Positions 6,653-13,750 of a DNA stretch of 14,142 nucleotides are shown one piece after another (position 1 is the stretch's first letter; the number at the start of each line of letters is the position of its first letter). The notes under the pieces are model-generated. The model was given only the letters and a program-made list of their open reading frames with translations, did no database searches and was not told the DNA's origin. Where the stretch lies: positions 1 through 14,142 of the forward strand of contig CAZQNC010000027.1 of NCBI GenBank assembly GCA_964594625.1, written 5' to 3'. A program made the position numbers and the translations under genes. This DNA comes from CAZESS01 sp964594625. Its GTDB lineage: Archaea > Thermoplasmatota > E2 > UBA202 > DSCA01.

Positions 6653-7342
6653 ATGGTTTTCAAGCAACTGCTGGCCGTCTGTCTCCCCCTGCTGCTGGTC
6701 ACCGTGGGCATATCACAGGCGCTGGCCCCAGAGAAGCCCGGGCAGGCCGTCGTCATGGTGCGGACGGGGACGGGAGAGCAGCGTATCCCGATGTCGACGG
6801 AGACCGCCGGTGTTGTCGACGGTCTGCTGCAGGCCCTCGCCGACGCCATACATGCCGGCGACCGGACGGCGGTACAGGAGCTGACAGGTCGGCTTCGCTC
6901 ACACGGGGTCGACGTGGAGATACCCGACATGCTGGCCAATGCCGATGCAACCCCGATATCCACCCGGCTGTGTGTCATGTACGGCTATTTTTCCAAGGCG
7001 CTGTTTTCCTATCCGCTGGACCTGGCCGTCGCCGGCATATTATCCTTGTTCAACGGCTTCAGCACCATCGGCCTGTTCCTGCTGTGGTCGGTGCTCACCC
7101 ATGCACTGCACCCGGTGCATCTCGCCGCGCCGTTTCTGTTTCTGACGGTGCTCGACGGCGCCACCGGGCAGCTGGTCACCCGGGGGCTCGACGGCAGGCA
7201 GGTTATCTCCGCCGAGGAGCTGTCCACCCATGTCGTCGTCGGGTTCGTGGGCACCATCATCAACGTCATCGTTCCCGTGCAGGGAGCTCCCGATCCTGCG
7301 TTCTGCCTGGGAGCCGCCCTGGCGATCACGCCGCGGCCGTAG
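6653..7342 (+). CDS. Exported or membrane protein of unknown family
   Basis: The protein has 229 residues. It starts with a signal peptide or first membrane span (FKQLLAVCLPLLLVTVGISQ, 3-22), possibly cut near QALA. A soluble stretch follows (about 25-105) with a predicted helical part (TAGVVDGLLQALADAIHAGD, 51-70). The second half is hydrophobic with probable spans near 123-150, 154-168 and 194-211. The distinctive string CVMYGYFSKALFSYP lies before the second span. I do not recognise a domain, and no catalytic motif stands out. It has its own leaderless-type promoter, follows the small membrane protein, and converges with the DUF2240 gene with only 2 nt between the stops. Amino-acid composition is natural, unlike the Arg/Pro-rich overlapping frames, so the coding call is firm. 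Confidence 0.7.
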   Translation: MVFKQLLAVCLPLLLVTVGISQALAPEKPGQAVVMVRTGTGEQRIPMSTETAGVVDGLLQALADAIHAGDRTAVQELTGRLRSHGVDVEIPDMLANADATPISTRLCVMYGYFSKALFSYPLDLAVAGILSLFNGFSTIGLFLLWSVLTHALHPVHLAAPFLFLTVLDGATGQLVTRGLDGRQVISAEELSTHVVVGFVGTIINVIVPVQGAPDPAFCLGAALAITPRP

Positions 7343-7344
7343 CC

Positions 7345-7806
7345 CTACATATTCTTTACTGCCTTCCGCGCTCGCTCGAGATAGGGCTGGACGTCCACGC
7401 CGTGCTCATGAGCGACGAGCAACGCCGCCACCTCGGGGATGACATGCTCTTGTTCGGCTCGCTCCTGGATAACGCTGCGCGCCTGCTCCCCGCGCATATC
7501 CCGTCCGGCGAGGACACCGGCTATGACGGTTACCAGGTCCTCCTGTTCGGTCTGCACGATGCTCCCGTCGACCTCGAAGCCCAGCGGCACGTCGACCGAT
7601 GCAGTGTCAAACGTGGGCGTGTAGCCGGCATCTGTTTCCTGCAGCAGCCCCTGCTCGAGGCCGCGCTGGATGAACTCCTTGGCCTCCGCCGGGGTCAGCC
7701 AGCCGAGCTCGTAGGACAATGTCATGTATATCTCGTTTTCGTCGAGGCTGTCCTTGCCGCTCCGCTGGAACAAAAACGCGATGAGTTTCCTGGCTTCCCG
7801 TATCAT
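7345..7806 (-). CDS. DUF2240 family protein
   Basis: The 153-residue soluble protein starts MIREARKLIAFLFQRSGKDS and looks like the archaeal DUF2240 family. The N-terminal half (about 1-60) is helical with a winged-helix-like pattern (ENEIYMTLSYELGWLTPAEA, then FIQRGLEQGLL and a short wing). A VPLGFEVDGSIV segment follows near 77-90. A C-terminal helical part has an acidic and basic mix ending RARKAVKNM. The role of the family is unknown; the fold suggests nucleic-acid or protein binding. The start at 7806 overlaps the stop of the HisA-like gene (ATGA) and is preceded by GGAG on the minus strand, so this is the second gene of a two-gene unit. The longer in-frame start at 7875 would overlap the neighbour by 73 nt and add an Arg/Pro/Gly-rich extension, so it was not used. 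Confidence 0.78.
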   Translation of the reverse strand: MIREARKLIAFLFQRSGKDSLDENEIYMTLSYELGWLTPAEAKEFIQRGLEQGLLQETDAGYTPTFDTASVDVPLGFEVDGSIVQTEQEDLVTVIAGVLAGRDMRGEQARSVIQERAEQEHVIPEVAALLVAHEHGVDVQPYLERARKAVKNM

Positions 7807-8282
7807 GCTATCCGCTCCGCCATGCCCTGGTCGTCGTTCAGGCGCCAGGTTTCCACGTTCCATGTCTCCCGCCATGCATCATCGATGACGAGGCCGGCCA
7901 GCTCGAACCGCCGGACGCGGCGCTCCGTCTGCATCGGCCGTTCGGAACGCAGATACAGGTCGCTTTCCACCATGTCCACCAGCTGCCGGAGGTCGCCGTC
8001 GGACAAAGCGTCGCCGAGGGTCACCCGGGTGGCACCTGCCACCACGAGGTCGATGACGTCCTCGACGCGCCGGGGCGCCGCGTCCAGCCACAGAAACGCC
8101 TTCTTCGACACCGCCTTGTACACGTCGATGTTCGCCCGGTTGCGCCTCACCCCATCGAGGTCGACCACGTAGACCAGGTCATGTTCACCGCGGAGCTTCC
8201 GCAGCGTCTCGACGGCGCTGGAGCATTCTCCTTCGACGACTGCCTGGCCGTGCTCGACATGTACCAGTGGTATCCGGTCCAT
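7803..8282 (-). CDS. HisA-related (COG1411-like) half-barrel protein
   Basis: The 159-residue protein aligns with the first half of the HisA/HisF beta/alpha barrel. Strand 1 is DRIPLVHVEHGQAV (2-15), strand 2 is DLVYVVDLDGVRRN (35-48), strand 3 is AFLWLDAAPRRVED (62-75), and VAGATRVTLGDAL (81-93) is strand 4. The remaining 65 residues (LYLRSERPMQTERR and on) do not look like a second half-barrel. HisA isomerases and the COG1411 relatives I know are about 230-250 residues, so this is short. The catalytic Asp of strand 1 in HisA (VPAIDL) is His8 here, so isomerase activity in histidine synthesis is unlikely. The ATG at 8282 is set by a TATA-like box 21 nt upstream. It is the first gene of a unit with DUF2240 and is divergent from taw2. 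Confidence 0.65.
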   Translation of the reverse strand: MDRIPLVHVEHGQAVVEGECSSAVETLRKLRGEHDLVYVVDLDGVRRNRANIDVYKAVSKKAFLWLDAAPRRVEDVIDLVVAGATRVTLGDALSDGDLRQLVDMVESDLYLRSERPMQTERRVRRFELAGLVIDDAWRETWNVETWRLNDDQGMAERIA

Positions 8283-8303
8283 CGGACGGCAAACACCGGG
8301 GAC

Positions 8304-8311
8304 GTTAAAAC
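8304..8311 (-). promoter_or_regulatory. TATA-like box for the HisA-like/DUF2240 unit
   Basis: On the minus strand the string GGAAAACGTTTTAAC ends 21 nt before the ATG at 8282. It closely matches the promoter of the FAD dehydrogenase (GAAAACGTATTTAAG, also 21 nt before its start), which supports GAAAACG as a BRE-like part followed by a TATA box. The overlapping AAAACGTTTT (8307-8316) is a perfect palindrome and could also be an operator. Confidence 0.6.
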
Positions 8312-8331
8312 GTTTTCCACCATGCCGCCAA

Positions 8332-8340
8332 CCTTTAAAA
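8332..8340 (+). promoter_or_regulatory. TATA-like box for taw2
   Basis: CCTTTAAAA ends 20 nt before the GTG at 8361, predicting a leaderless transcript. It lies about 20 nt from the divergent minus-strand promoter, so binding at one site may affect the other. Confidence 0.6.
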
Positions 8341-8360
8341 TCGGCGGGGGATGTAGACCC

Positions 8361-9386
8361 GTGCAACGGACGGCCATCGCGGTCAGGCCTCACGATGCGC
8401 AGAAGGCGCTGGAGGCGCTCATCGAACAGGGGCTGCTGGACGACAGCCGGCGTATCAGCCGGACCGGGCGGGAGGTCCAGCTGCCGGTCACGGAGCCGCC
8501 CGAGATGCTTCCCCTCGATTTCGAGGTCGTCGAGCAGCAGGACATCGTGCCCCGCAGGTATCCGACGCCGATGGCCGAGATCCGCACTCGCTTTCATGCG
8601 GAGCTGCCCTCCGTTGACCCGGCAGCGTTGCCCGAGGCATGGGAAAAAATCGGCGACATCCTCGTCATGCGCTTCCCCGACGACTTTGCCGAAAAACGAC
8701 GGGCTGCCAGGATATACGGCGAGGTGCTGGACTGCCGCGCCGTCCTTGAAGATACCCGGGGCATTCATGGTGTCATGCGACAGCCATGCGTTCGGCATCT
8801 CTGGGGTGACCAGGATACAGAGACAACCCACGTCGAAAACGACGTCGCCTTCAGGCTCGACCCCCGGCGGGTCATGTTTTCCTCCGGCAACGTAGACGAG
8901 CGGATACGGATGGCATCCATTGCATCGGAGGGCGAGGTCGTCGTCGACCTCTTTGCAGGCATCGGCTACTTCACATTGCCCCTGGCCGTGCACGGCAACG
9001 CCAGGATATATGCCTGCGAGATCAACCCCGTGGCAGCCGGCTATCTGCGCAGCAGCGCTGCGCTCAACGGCGTCGCACACCACGTGCATATCAGGGAGGG
9101 CGACTGCCGCAATGTGGCGCCGCATGGCGTGGCGGAGCGCGTAGTCATGGGCTACCTGGAGGCAGCGCCGTTTTTGCCCACGGCCATGCAGGCGTTGCAC
9201 CTCCGGGGCGGCATTCTGTACTACCACTGCGCCTGCTCCACGGATGATTTTCCAGGTGAGCCACTGCGGGATGTCCAGCGGGTGGTACGAAACGCCGGGC
9301 GGGACGCGGAGCTTTTGCAGCATCGCGTGGTCAAGTCCTACGCCCCCGGCGTCGTCCACGGCGTCCTCGACATGGCCATCCGGTGA
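8361..9386 (+). CDS. taw2: tRNA(Phe) 4-demethylwyosine synthase aminocarboxypropyl-transferring enzyme Taw2 (TYW2/Trm5 family)
   Basis: Taw2 moves the 3-amino-3-carboxypropyl group of S-adenosylmethionine onto the tricyclic base at position 37 of tRNA(Phe), a step of wyosine synthesis. The protein has 341 residues. WGDQDTETTHVENDVAFRLD (148-167) and MFSSGNVDERIRMA (172-185) are the pattern I associate with Taw2 rather than Trm5. The cofactor site is VVDLFAGIGYFTLP (194-207), with acidic Glu220 in CEINPVAAGYL. GDCRNVAPHGVAERVVMGYL (248-267) completes the Rossmann core. Trm5 methyltransferases usually have GVGPFS, and NPP where this has MGYL. The N-terminal part (1-145) matches the D2/D3 domains. 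The GTG start follows the TATA-like box. A longer open frame to 8181 overlaps the divergent gene and is not used. Trm5 remains the main alternative. Confidence 0.88.
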   Translation: MQRTAIAVRPHDAQKALEALIEQGLLDDSRRISRTGREVQLPVTEPPEMLPLDFEVVEQQDIVPRRYPTPMAEIRTRFHAELPSVDPAALPEAWEKIGDILVMRFPDDFAEKRRAARIYGEVLDCRAVLEDTRGIHGVMRQPCVRHLWGDQDTETTHVENDVAFRLDPRRVMFSSGNVDERIRMASIASEGEVVVDLFAGIGYFTLPLAVHGNARIYACEINPVAAGYLRSSAALNGVAHHVHIREGDCRNVAPHGVAERVVMGYLEAAPFLPTAMQALHLRGGILYYHCACSTDDFPGEPLRDVQRVVRNAGRDAELLQHRVVKSYAPGVVHGVLDMAIR

Positions 9387-9430
9387 AAACCGAAACATTT
9401 GAATAGCCACACCGGGACCCCTGGCAGTAT

Positions 9431-9440
9431 GTTTATAAAC
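9431..9440 (+). promoter_or_regulatory. Palindromic TATA box of the radA-hypE unit
   Basis: GTTTATAAAC is a perfect 10-bp palindrome ending 26 nt before the radA ATG at 9467. It is the closest match to the archaeal TATA consensus in the window. A second AT-rich string, ACATTTGAATA (9395-9405), lies further upstream. No Shine-Dalgarno precedes the ATG, so the leader is zero to a few nt. Confidence 0.7.
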
Positions 9441-9466
9441 GCTGCTGGCATTGACCAACGAGACAC

Positions 9467-10402
9467 ATGACCGAGCTAGAAGATCTCCCGGGGGTTGGCC
9501 CCTCAACGGCAAAAAAACTGGAGGAAGCCGGCTTCACCGACCTGATGGCAATCGCGGTTGCCTCACCCGGCGAGCTGGCCAGTCTGGGCGACATCGGCGA
9601 AAGCACGGCCATGAAGATCATCCAGTCAGCCCGCGACGAAGCCGACGTCGGCGGGTTCGAAAGCGGAGACAAGATCATGGAACGAATGCGGGAGCGCCGG
9701 AAGCTCACCGCGGGCTCCAAGTCGTTCGACGAATTGCTGGGCGGCGGGTTCGAAAGCCAGGCCATCACCGAGCTGTTCGGCGAGTTCGGCTCCGGCAAAA
9801 CACAGGTGGCGCTGCAGCTCTCGGTGACGGTGCAGCTCCCAGAAGAGGAGGGCGGGCTTGACGGCCACGCGGTTTTTATCGACACCGAGAACACGTTCCG
9901 GCCGGAGCGTGTCATCCAGATGGCGGACGCGATGGACATCGAGCCGGAGGACGCGTTAAAGCAGATACATGTTGCCACGGCCTACAACTCAAACCATCAG
10001 ATGATGCTGGTGAAAAAAGCCGAGGAAATCGCCAAGGAATATCCCGTCCGGCTGGTCATCGTCGACTCTCTGACCGGCCATTTCAGGGCGGAATACGTCG
10101 GCCGCGGCACGCTCGCCGACCGGCAGCAAAAGCTCAACACCCACATGCACGACCTGCTCAGGTTCGGTCGACTGCACAACGCCGCGATATGCGTCACCAA
10201 TCAGGTCTCGGCCAAGCCCGACGCCTTTTTCGGCGACCCCACCCGGCCCATCGGCGGGCACATCGTCGGCCACACCGCCATGTTCCGCATCTACCTCCGC
10301 AAGTCAAAGGGCGGCAAACGCATTGCCCGTCTCATCGACTCACCGCATCTGCCAGAGGGAGAGGCTGTGTTCATGGTCAACGAGGACGGCATCCGGGACT
10401 GA
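9467..10402 (+). CDS. radA: DNA repair and recombination protein RadA
   Basis: RadA is the archaeal Rad51/RecA recombinase. It forms ATP-dependent filaments on single-stranded DNA and drives strand exchange. The 311-residue length and full domain order are normal. The N-terminal helix-hairpin-helix domain contains LEDLPGVGPSTAKKLEEAGF (4-23) and a second HhH (LGDIGESTAMKI, 40-51). Linker residues 64-80 precede KSFDELLGGGFESQAITELF (85-104). Walker A is GEFGSGKT (105-112). AVFIDTENTFRPERV follows, and Walker B is VRLVIVDSLTGHFR. EYVGRGTLADRQQKLNTHMH and TNQVSAKPDAFFGDPTRPIG hold the L1 and L2 DNA-contact loops. No intein interrupts the ATPase core, a common intein site in archaeal RadA. HypE starts 1 nt after the stop, so they share a transcript. 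Its paralogue radB lies about 5.5 kb upstream. Confidence 0.98.
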   Translation: MTELEDLPGVGPSTAKKLEEAGFTDLMAIAVASPGELASLGDIGESTAMKIIQSARDEADVGGFESGDKIMERMRERRKLTAGSKSFDELLGGGFESQAITELFGEFGSGKTQVALQLSVTVQLPEEEGGLDGHAVFIDTENTFRPERVIQMADAMDIEPEDALKQIHVATAYNSNHQMMLVKKAEEIAKEYPVRLVIVDSLTGHFRAEYVGRGTLADRQQKLNTHMHDLLRFGRLHNAAICVTNQVSAKPDAFFGDPTRPIGGHIVGHTAMFRIYLRKSKGGKRIARLIDSPHLPEGEAVFMVNEDGIRD

Positions 10403-10403
10403 C

Positions 10404-11438
10404 ATGGCGGACAGAATCGAGCTTACCCAGGGAGCCGGCGGCAGCGAAACCGAGGCGTTCATCAAACAACACATTCTTCCCCGGTTCCAGCAGCCAGACA
10501 TGGAGGTACCCCTGCAGGCGCTTGACGACGCAGCCGTCGTCGACGACATCGTATTCACCACGGACAGCCACACCGTCCAGCCGCTGTTTTTTCCCGGTGG
10601 AGACATCGGCAGCCTTGCCGTCGCCGGCACGATAAACGACGTCGCGGTCATGGGCGCGCAGCCCGTCGGGCTCGCCGCGGCCATGGTCATCGAGGAGGGC
10701 CTGCCATTTGACGATATCGAGCGGGTGCTCGACAGCATGGCCTCCGGCTCACGCGAGGCAGATGTGCCCATCGTCACCGGGGACACCAAGGTGCTGGAGC
10801 ACGGCGCACTGCAGGGCATGATCGTCACCACGGCGGGTATCGGCCGGGCCAGCGAGTCCCTCCGGCGGAACATGGAGCAGCTCGGCAGGGATACACGATG
10901 GCTCCGGGACAGCGCGCTACAGCCCGGCGACGCTATTATCCTGAGCGGCTACATTGCCGACCACGGTATCGCCCTGCTCTCCTTCCGGGAAGGATACGGC
11001 TTCGAAACCGAGATAACCTCCGATGTGGCGCCGGTCAACGGCCTGATGCAGCAGTGCCTGCAGGTGGGCGGCATCGCCGCCGCCAAGGATCCCACCCGGG
11101 GTGGCCTGGCCAACACGCTGCACGAGATGACGTCAAAGTCCGGGGTCGGCATGCACATCCTGGAGGAATCCATCCCCGTCCGGGAGGGCACCATGGCGGC
11201 CTGCGAAATGCTGGGCATCGACCCCTACACGGTGGGCAACGAAGGCAAGGTCGTGGTCGCCGCCACGGCAGAGAAGGCGGACGACGTCCTCCGGGCCATG
11301 CATCGCCATCCGCTTGGAAAAGATGCAGCCATCATCGGCCATGTCACCGGGGAAAAACGCGTCGTGCTTGAAACCGGCGTGGGCGGCACCCGGCTGATGG
11401 AGGCGCCCGTCGGCGACCCCATTCCCCGTATCTGCTGA
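10404..11438 (+). CDS. hypE: [NiFe] hydrogenase maturation protein HypE
   Basis: HypE takes the carbamoyl group from HypF onto its C-terminal cysteine, dehydrates it with ATP to a thiocyanate, and hands the cyanide to the HypC-HypD iron centre of [NiFe] hydrogenases. The protein has 344 residues and belongs to the PurM/AIR-synthase fold. ELTQGAGGSETEAFI (6-20) is the glycine-rich start. QALDDAAVVDD and FPGGDIGSLAVAGTINDVAV form the nucleotide-binding core, and DPTRGGLANTLHEM is the second-half motif. The chain ends IPRIC, so the essential terminal cysteine is present and the enzyme should be active. The ATG at 10404 lies 1 nt after the radA stop, with no room for its own promoter. No other hyp genes are in the window. 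It converges with the BASS transporter, 3 nt between the stops. Confidence 0.96.
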   Translation: MADRIELTQGAGGSETEAFIKQHILPRFQQPDMEVPLQALDDAAVVDDIVFTTDSHTVQPLFFPGGDIGSLAVAGTINDVAVMGAQPVGLAAAMVIEEGLPFDDIERVLDSMASGSREADVPIVTGDTKVLEHGALQGMIVTTAGIGRASESLRRNMEQLGRDTRWLRDSALQPGDAIILSGYIADHGIALLSFREGYGFETEITSDVAPVNGLMQQCLQVGGIAAAKDPTRGGLANTLHEMTSKSGVGMHILEESIPVREGTMAACEMLGIDPYTVGNEGKVVVAATAEKADDVLRAMHRHPLGKDAAIIGHVTGEKRVVLETGVGGTRLMEAPVGDPIPRIC

Positions 11439-11441
11439 TGG

Positions 11442-12332
11442 CTACACAAGGCGGGCTTCCAGGCAGCCTACCCAGAGCATCTCGAACAGGACGGCGACCA
11501 CGAGCGGGATGCCGGCCGTCTCGTCGAACAGGGGCAACGCTATGAGAATCGCAAGCCCTTCATTTTTGAACGATCCGAACAGGGTGAGCGGCAGCAATCT
11601 CCGGCGAGGCACGCCGGCTCGCTGACCGACGAGCTTTATCAGCATGCCGCTGCCAAACGTCCGCAGGGCGACGGCCGCGGCGATACCCGCCACGATAGAC
11701 CATTCATGGAACAAAAAGGAACGGCGGGCGCCGACGATGCCAAACATCAGCAGGAAAAAACACACGTTGGTCAGCATCGTCGTCTGCCGCTGCGAGAGGG
11801 GCAACCGCCGGGCGCCGCGGGAGAGCAGCAACGGCAAAAGAATGAGCAACAACACCGTCCGTATCACCTCCCAGAGGTCAATGGCCTCCCCGGCGAACAG
11901 GAAGATGATGAACGGCGTCAGAAAAAGCGAGCAGAGATAGAGAAACGAAAGCGACACCAGCGAAAACTCGACATCGCCCCCAATGACCCGGGTAATCGGG
12001 ATCACGGCCACCGCGGGCGGCACCGCCGCCATCGCCACGAACCCGTACCGGATGGGCGGCTGAAACAGCATGCCCAGCACCACGGCCAGGCCGGACAGCC
12101 ACACATAGCTCATGAAAAACGGCAGCGCCATGCGCCGTCTCTCCCGGCGCAGCTCGATGTCGCGCAGCCGAACCGGGATGAGCGAAAACGTCATGGCCAC
12201 CATAAGCGACACGGTGGAAATCTCCGAGGTAAAGGCGGGATAGCCGCCAAAGAGCAGGCCGGCACCGATGGCCAGCGAGACCATCACTGCGAAGCTGGAC
12301 AGCAGTCTCTGGGCAGCCGCCTTGAAAGACAT
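11442..12332 (-). CDS. BASS-family (bile acid:sodium symporter-like) transporter
   Basis: This is a 296-residue integral membrane protein with about nine or ten hydrophobic spans (first at 12-30, last near 274-292), the size expected of the BASS/SBF family. AAVPPAVAVIPITRVIGGD (102-120) and LFGSFKNEGLAILIALPLFD (251-270) are where the family has its two broken, crossing helices; the NEGLA string matches BASS and ACR3 proteins. Known BASS members carry organic anions with sodium, so an organic-acid or similar substrate is plausible but not shown. The ATG at 12332 is 53 nt downstream of the FAD dehydrogenase stop on the same strand. A weak box (GTATAC at 12349-12354) lies 16 nt upstream, so either an own promoter or read-through from the FAD gene is possible. 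Confidence 0.8.
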   Translation of the reverse strand: MSFKAAAQRLLSSFAVMVSLAIGAGLLFGGYPAFTSEISTVSLMVAMTFSLIPVRLRDIELRRERRRMALPFFMSYVWLSGLAVVLGMLFQPPIRYGFVAMAAVPPAVAVIPITRVIGGDVEFSLVSLSFLYLCSLFLTPFIIFLFAGEAIDLWEVIRTVLLLILLPLLLSRGARRLPLSQRQTTMLTNVCFFLLMFGIVGARRSFLFHEWSIVAGIAAAVALRTFGSGMLIKLVGQRAGVPRRRLLPLTLFGSFKNEGLAILIALPLFDETAGIPLVVAVLFEMLWVGCLEARLV

Positions 12333-12385
12333 CTACAGCAATGTCCCGGTATACACGGCAAACCGTCGTCCACGTCCAGCCGGCG

Positions 12386-13750
12386 TCATTGTCGCTCCGC
12401 GACGGCCCGCGCCGCTATCATGCCCGTTGCCGCCGATGCGACGATACCCCGCGACAGCCCGGCGCCGTCACCCGCCACGAAAAAGTTATCCAAGCCCGTT
12501 TCAAGGCCGTCGTTCACCTCGAATCGCATCGAATAAAACTTTATCTCCGGCGCATACAGCAGGGTGGAATCCTGCGCCACGCCCGGTATCACCGCCGACA
12601 GGGCGTCCAGTCCCTCCACCAGGTCGGTGACCACGCGGTGGGGGAGCGCCATCGAGATGTCGCCGGGCGTCGCATTGGTGAGCGTGGGCTCAACATAGGA
12701 GCGGTTGATGCGCTCCCAGGTGGAACGCCTGCCGGAGCGAAGGTCGCCGAGCCGCTGCACGATGGGCATGTCGCCGCCCAGGATGGACGCCATCTCCGCG
12801 ATGGAGCTGCCATACTCGGTGGTGTTTTCCTGCGGCTCAGTGAGCTCGACGTTGACCAGGAAGGCAAAGTTGGTGTTCTCCGACACGCTGTCGATGGCGG
12901 AATGGCCGTTCACCGAGACATATTTGCCGTAGTCCTCCATGACCACGAACCCCCGGGGGCAGACGCAGAACGTGCGCACGAAGTCGTCGTAGGTTGACGT
13001 GTAGATGTGGAACTTGGGGTCCCAGGCCCGGGCTACGATGTCCTCCATGACCATGGCAGGGACTTCAACGCGCACCCCGATGTCGATGGGGGCATGCCGT
13101 GTTGCGATGCCATGTCGCTCGGCCTCCTCGCTCAGCCATGCAGCGCCGGAGCGTCCGACGGCCGCGATGACATATGACGCCTCGACGATGCCGTCGTCCA
13201 GCTGCAGCCGGAACCCGTTGTCACGCTCGATGCTTTCGACCTCGGTTTCCAGCAGAAACGAGATACCCTTTTGTTCCAGCGTTTCACGCAGGGAGGAGAC
13301 CACGTCGGGGAGCCGGTCTGAGCCGATGTGCCGCTGCGGAATCGGGACGAACCGGATGCCGTGCTGCCCGGCTGTTTTTTGCAGTTCGTCGAGGTCGTGG
13401 CCGTAGAGCTTGTCGGGGACGCCGTGCTCCAGAAAGATTTCGTCGATATGCCGGACGAGCTCGTCGGCGTCGTCGGTGAACTCGTACAGGTTGCCGCCCA
13501 CGTCGGCGCGGAGGTTGAGCTTGCCGTCTGAAAGGCCGCCGGCGCCGCCCAGCCCGCACAGGATGGCGCAGGGATCGCATTTGAAGCATTTTGTGTACTG
13601 TTTCATCGGGCACCGCCGGTCGGTGATGTCTTCCCCTCGGTCTATGACCACGACGTCGGTGACTCCCTGTGAGGCGAGCTCGTGGGCTGCGAACAGCCCG
13701 GCCGGCCCGGCGCCGATAATCGCGATGGTGTAGCTGTCGTTTCGTGCCAC
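12386..13750 (-). CDS. FAD-dependent dehydrogenase (COG2509-like) with a four-cysteine motif
   Basis: The 454-residue soluble flavoprotein starts with the FAD-binding Rossmann motif YTIAIIGAGPAGLFAAHELA (7-26). A cysteine-rich segment follows: Cys47 in RRCPMK, then Cys55, Cys58, Cys61 and Cys65 in KCFKCDPCAILCGLGGAGG (54-72), and SDGKLNLRADVGG. The SDGK string after the glycine-rich stretch is typical of COG2509 proteins. SYVIAAVGRSGAAWL is the second dinucleotide-contact region. FFVAGDGAGLSRGIVASAAT near the C-terminus is the usual closing FAD contact. The substrate and electron acceptor of this family are not known to me; Cys spacing CX2CX2CX3C would suit an iron-sulfur cluster. The GTG start at 13750 is supported by a TATA box 21 nt upstream. 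It may be co-transcribed with the BASS gene. Confidence 0.82.
   Translation of the reverse strand: MARNDSYTIAIIGAGPAGLFAAHELASQGVTDVVVIDRGEDITDRRCPMKQYTKCFKCDPCAILCGLGGAGGLSDGKLNLRADVGGNLYEFTDDADELVRHIDEIFLEHGVPDKLYGHDLDELQKTAGQHGIRFVPIPQRHIGSDRLPDVVSSLRETLEQKGISFLLETEVESIERDNGFRLQLDDGIVEASYVIAAVGRSGAAWLSEEAERHGIATRHAPIDIGVRVEVPAMVMEDIVARAWDPKFHIYTSTYDDFVRTFCVCPRGFVVMEDYGKYVSVNGHSAIDSVSENTNFAFLVNVELTEPQENTTEYGSSIAEMASILGGDMPIVQRLGDLRSGRRSTWERINRSYVEPTLTNATPGDISMALPHRVVTDLVEGLDALSAVIPGVAQDSTLLYAPEIKFYSMRFEVNDGLETGLDNFFVAGDGAGLSRGIVASAATGMIAARAVAERQ

Noticed and set aside
6643..8172. Plus-strand 509-codon frame
   Set aside because: It crosses three better genes in other frames (6653-7342 plus, 7345-7806 and 7803-8282 minus) and is Arg/Pro/Ser-rich. 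It results from third-position GC bias.
8361..9386. Trm5 (tRNA m1G37 methyltransferase) as the function of the Taw2-like gene
   Set aside because: FSSGN, GIGYFT and MGYL in place of NPP favour Taw2. The alternative is kept at low weight.
8283..9512. Minus-strand extension of the HisA-like frame opposite taw2
   Set aside because: The antisense of Taw2 motifs. The TATA box at 8304-8311 and the strand-1 motif fix the start at 8282.
11706..12536. Plus-strand 276-codon frame opposite the BASS transporter
   Set aside because: Extremely Arg/Gln/His-rich and hydrophilic, a mirror of a hydrophobic membrane protein on the other strand.
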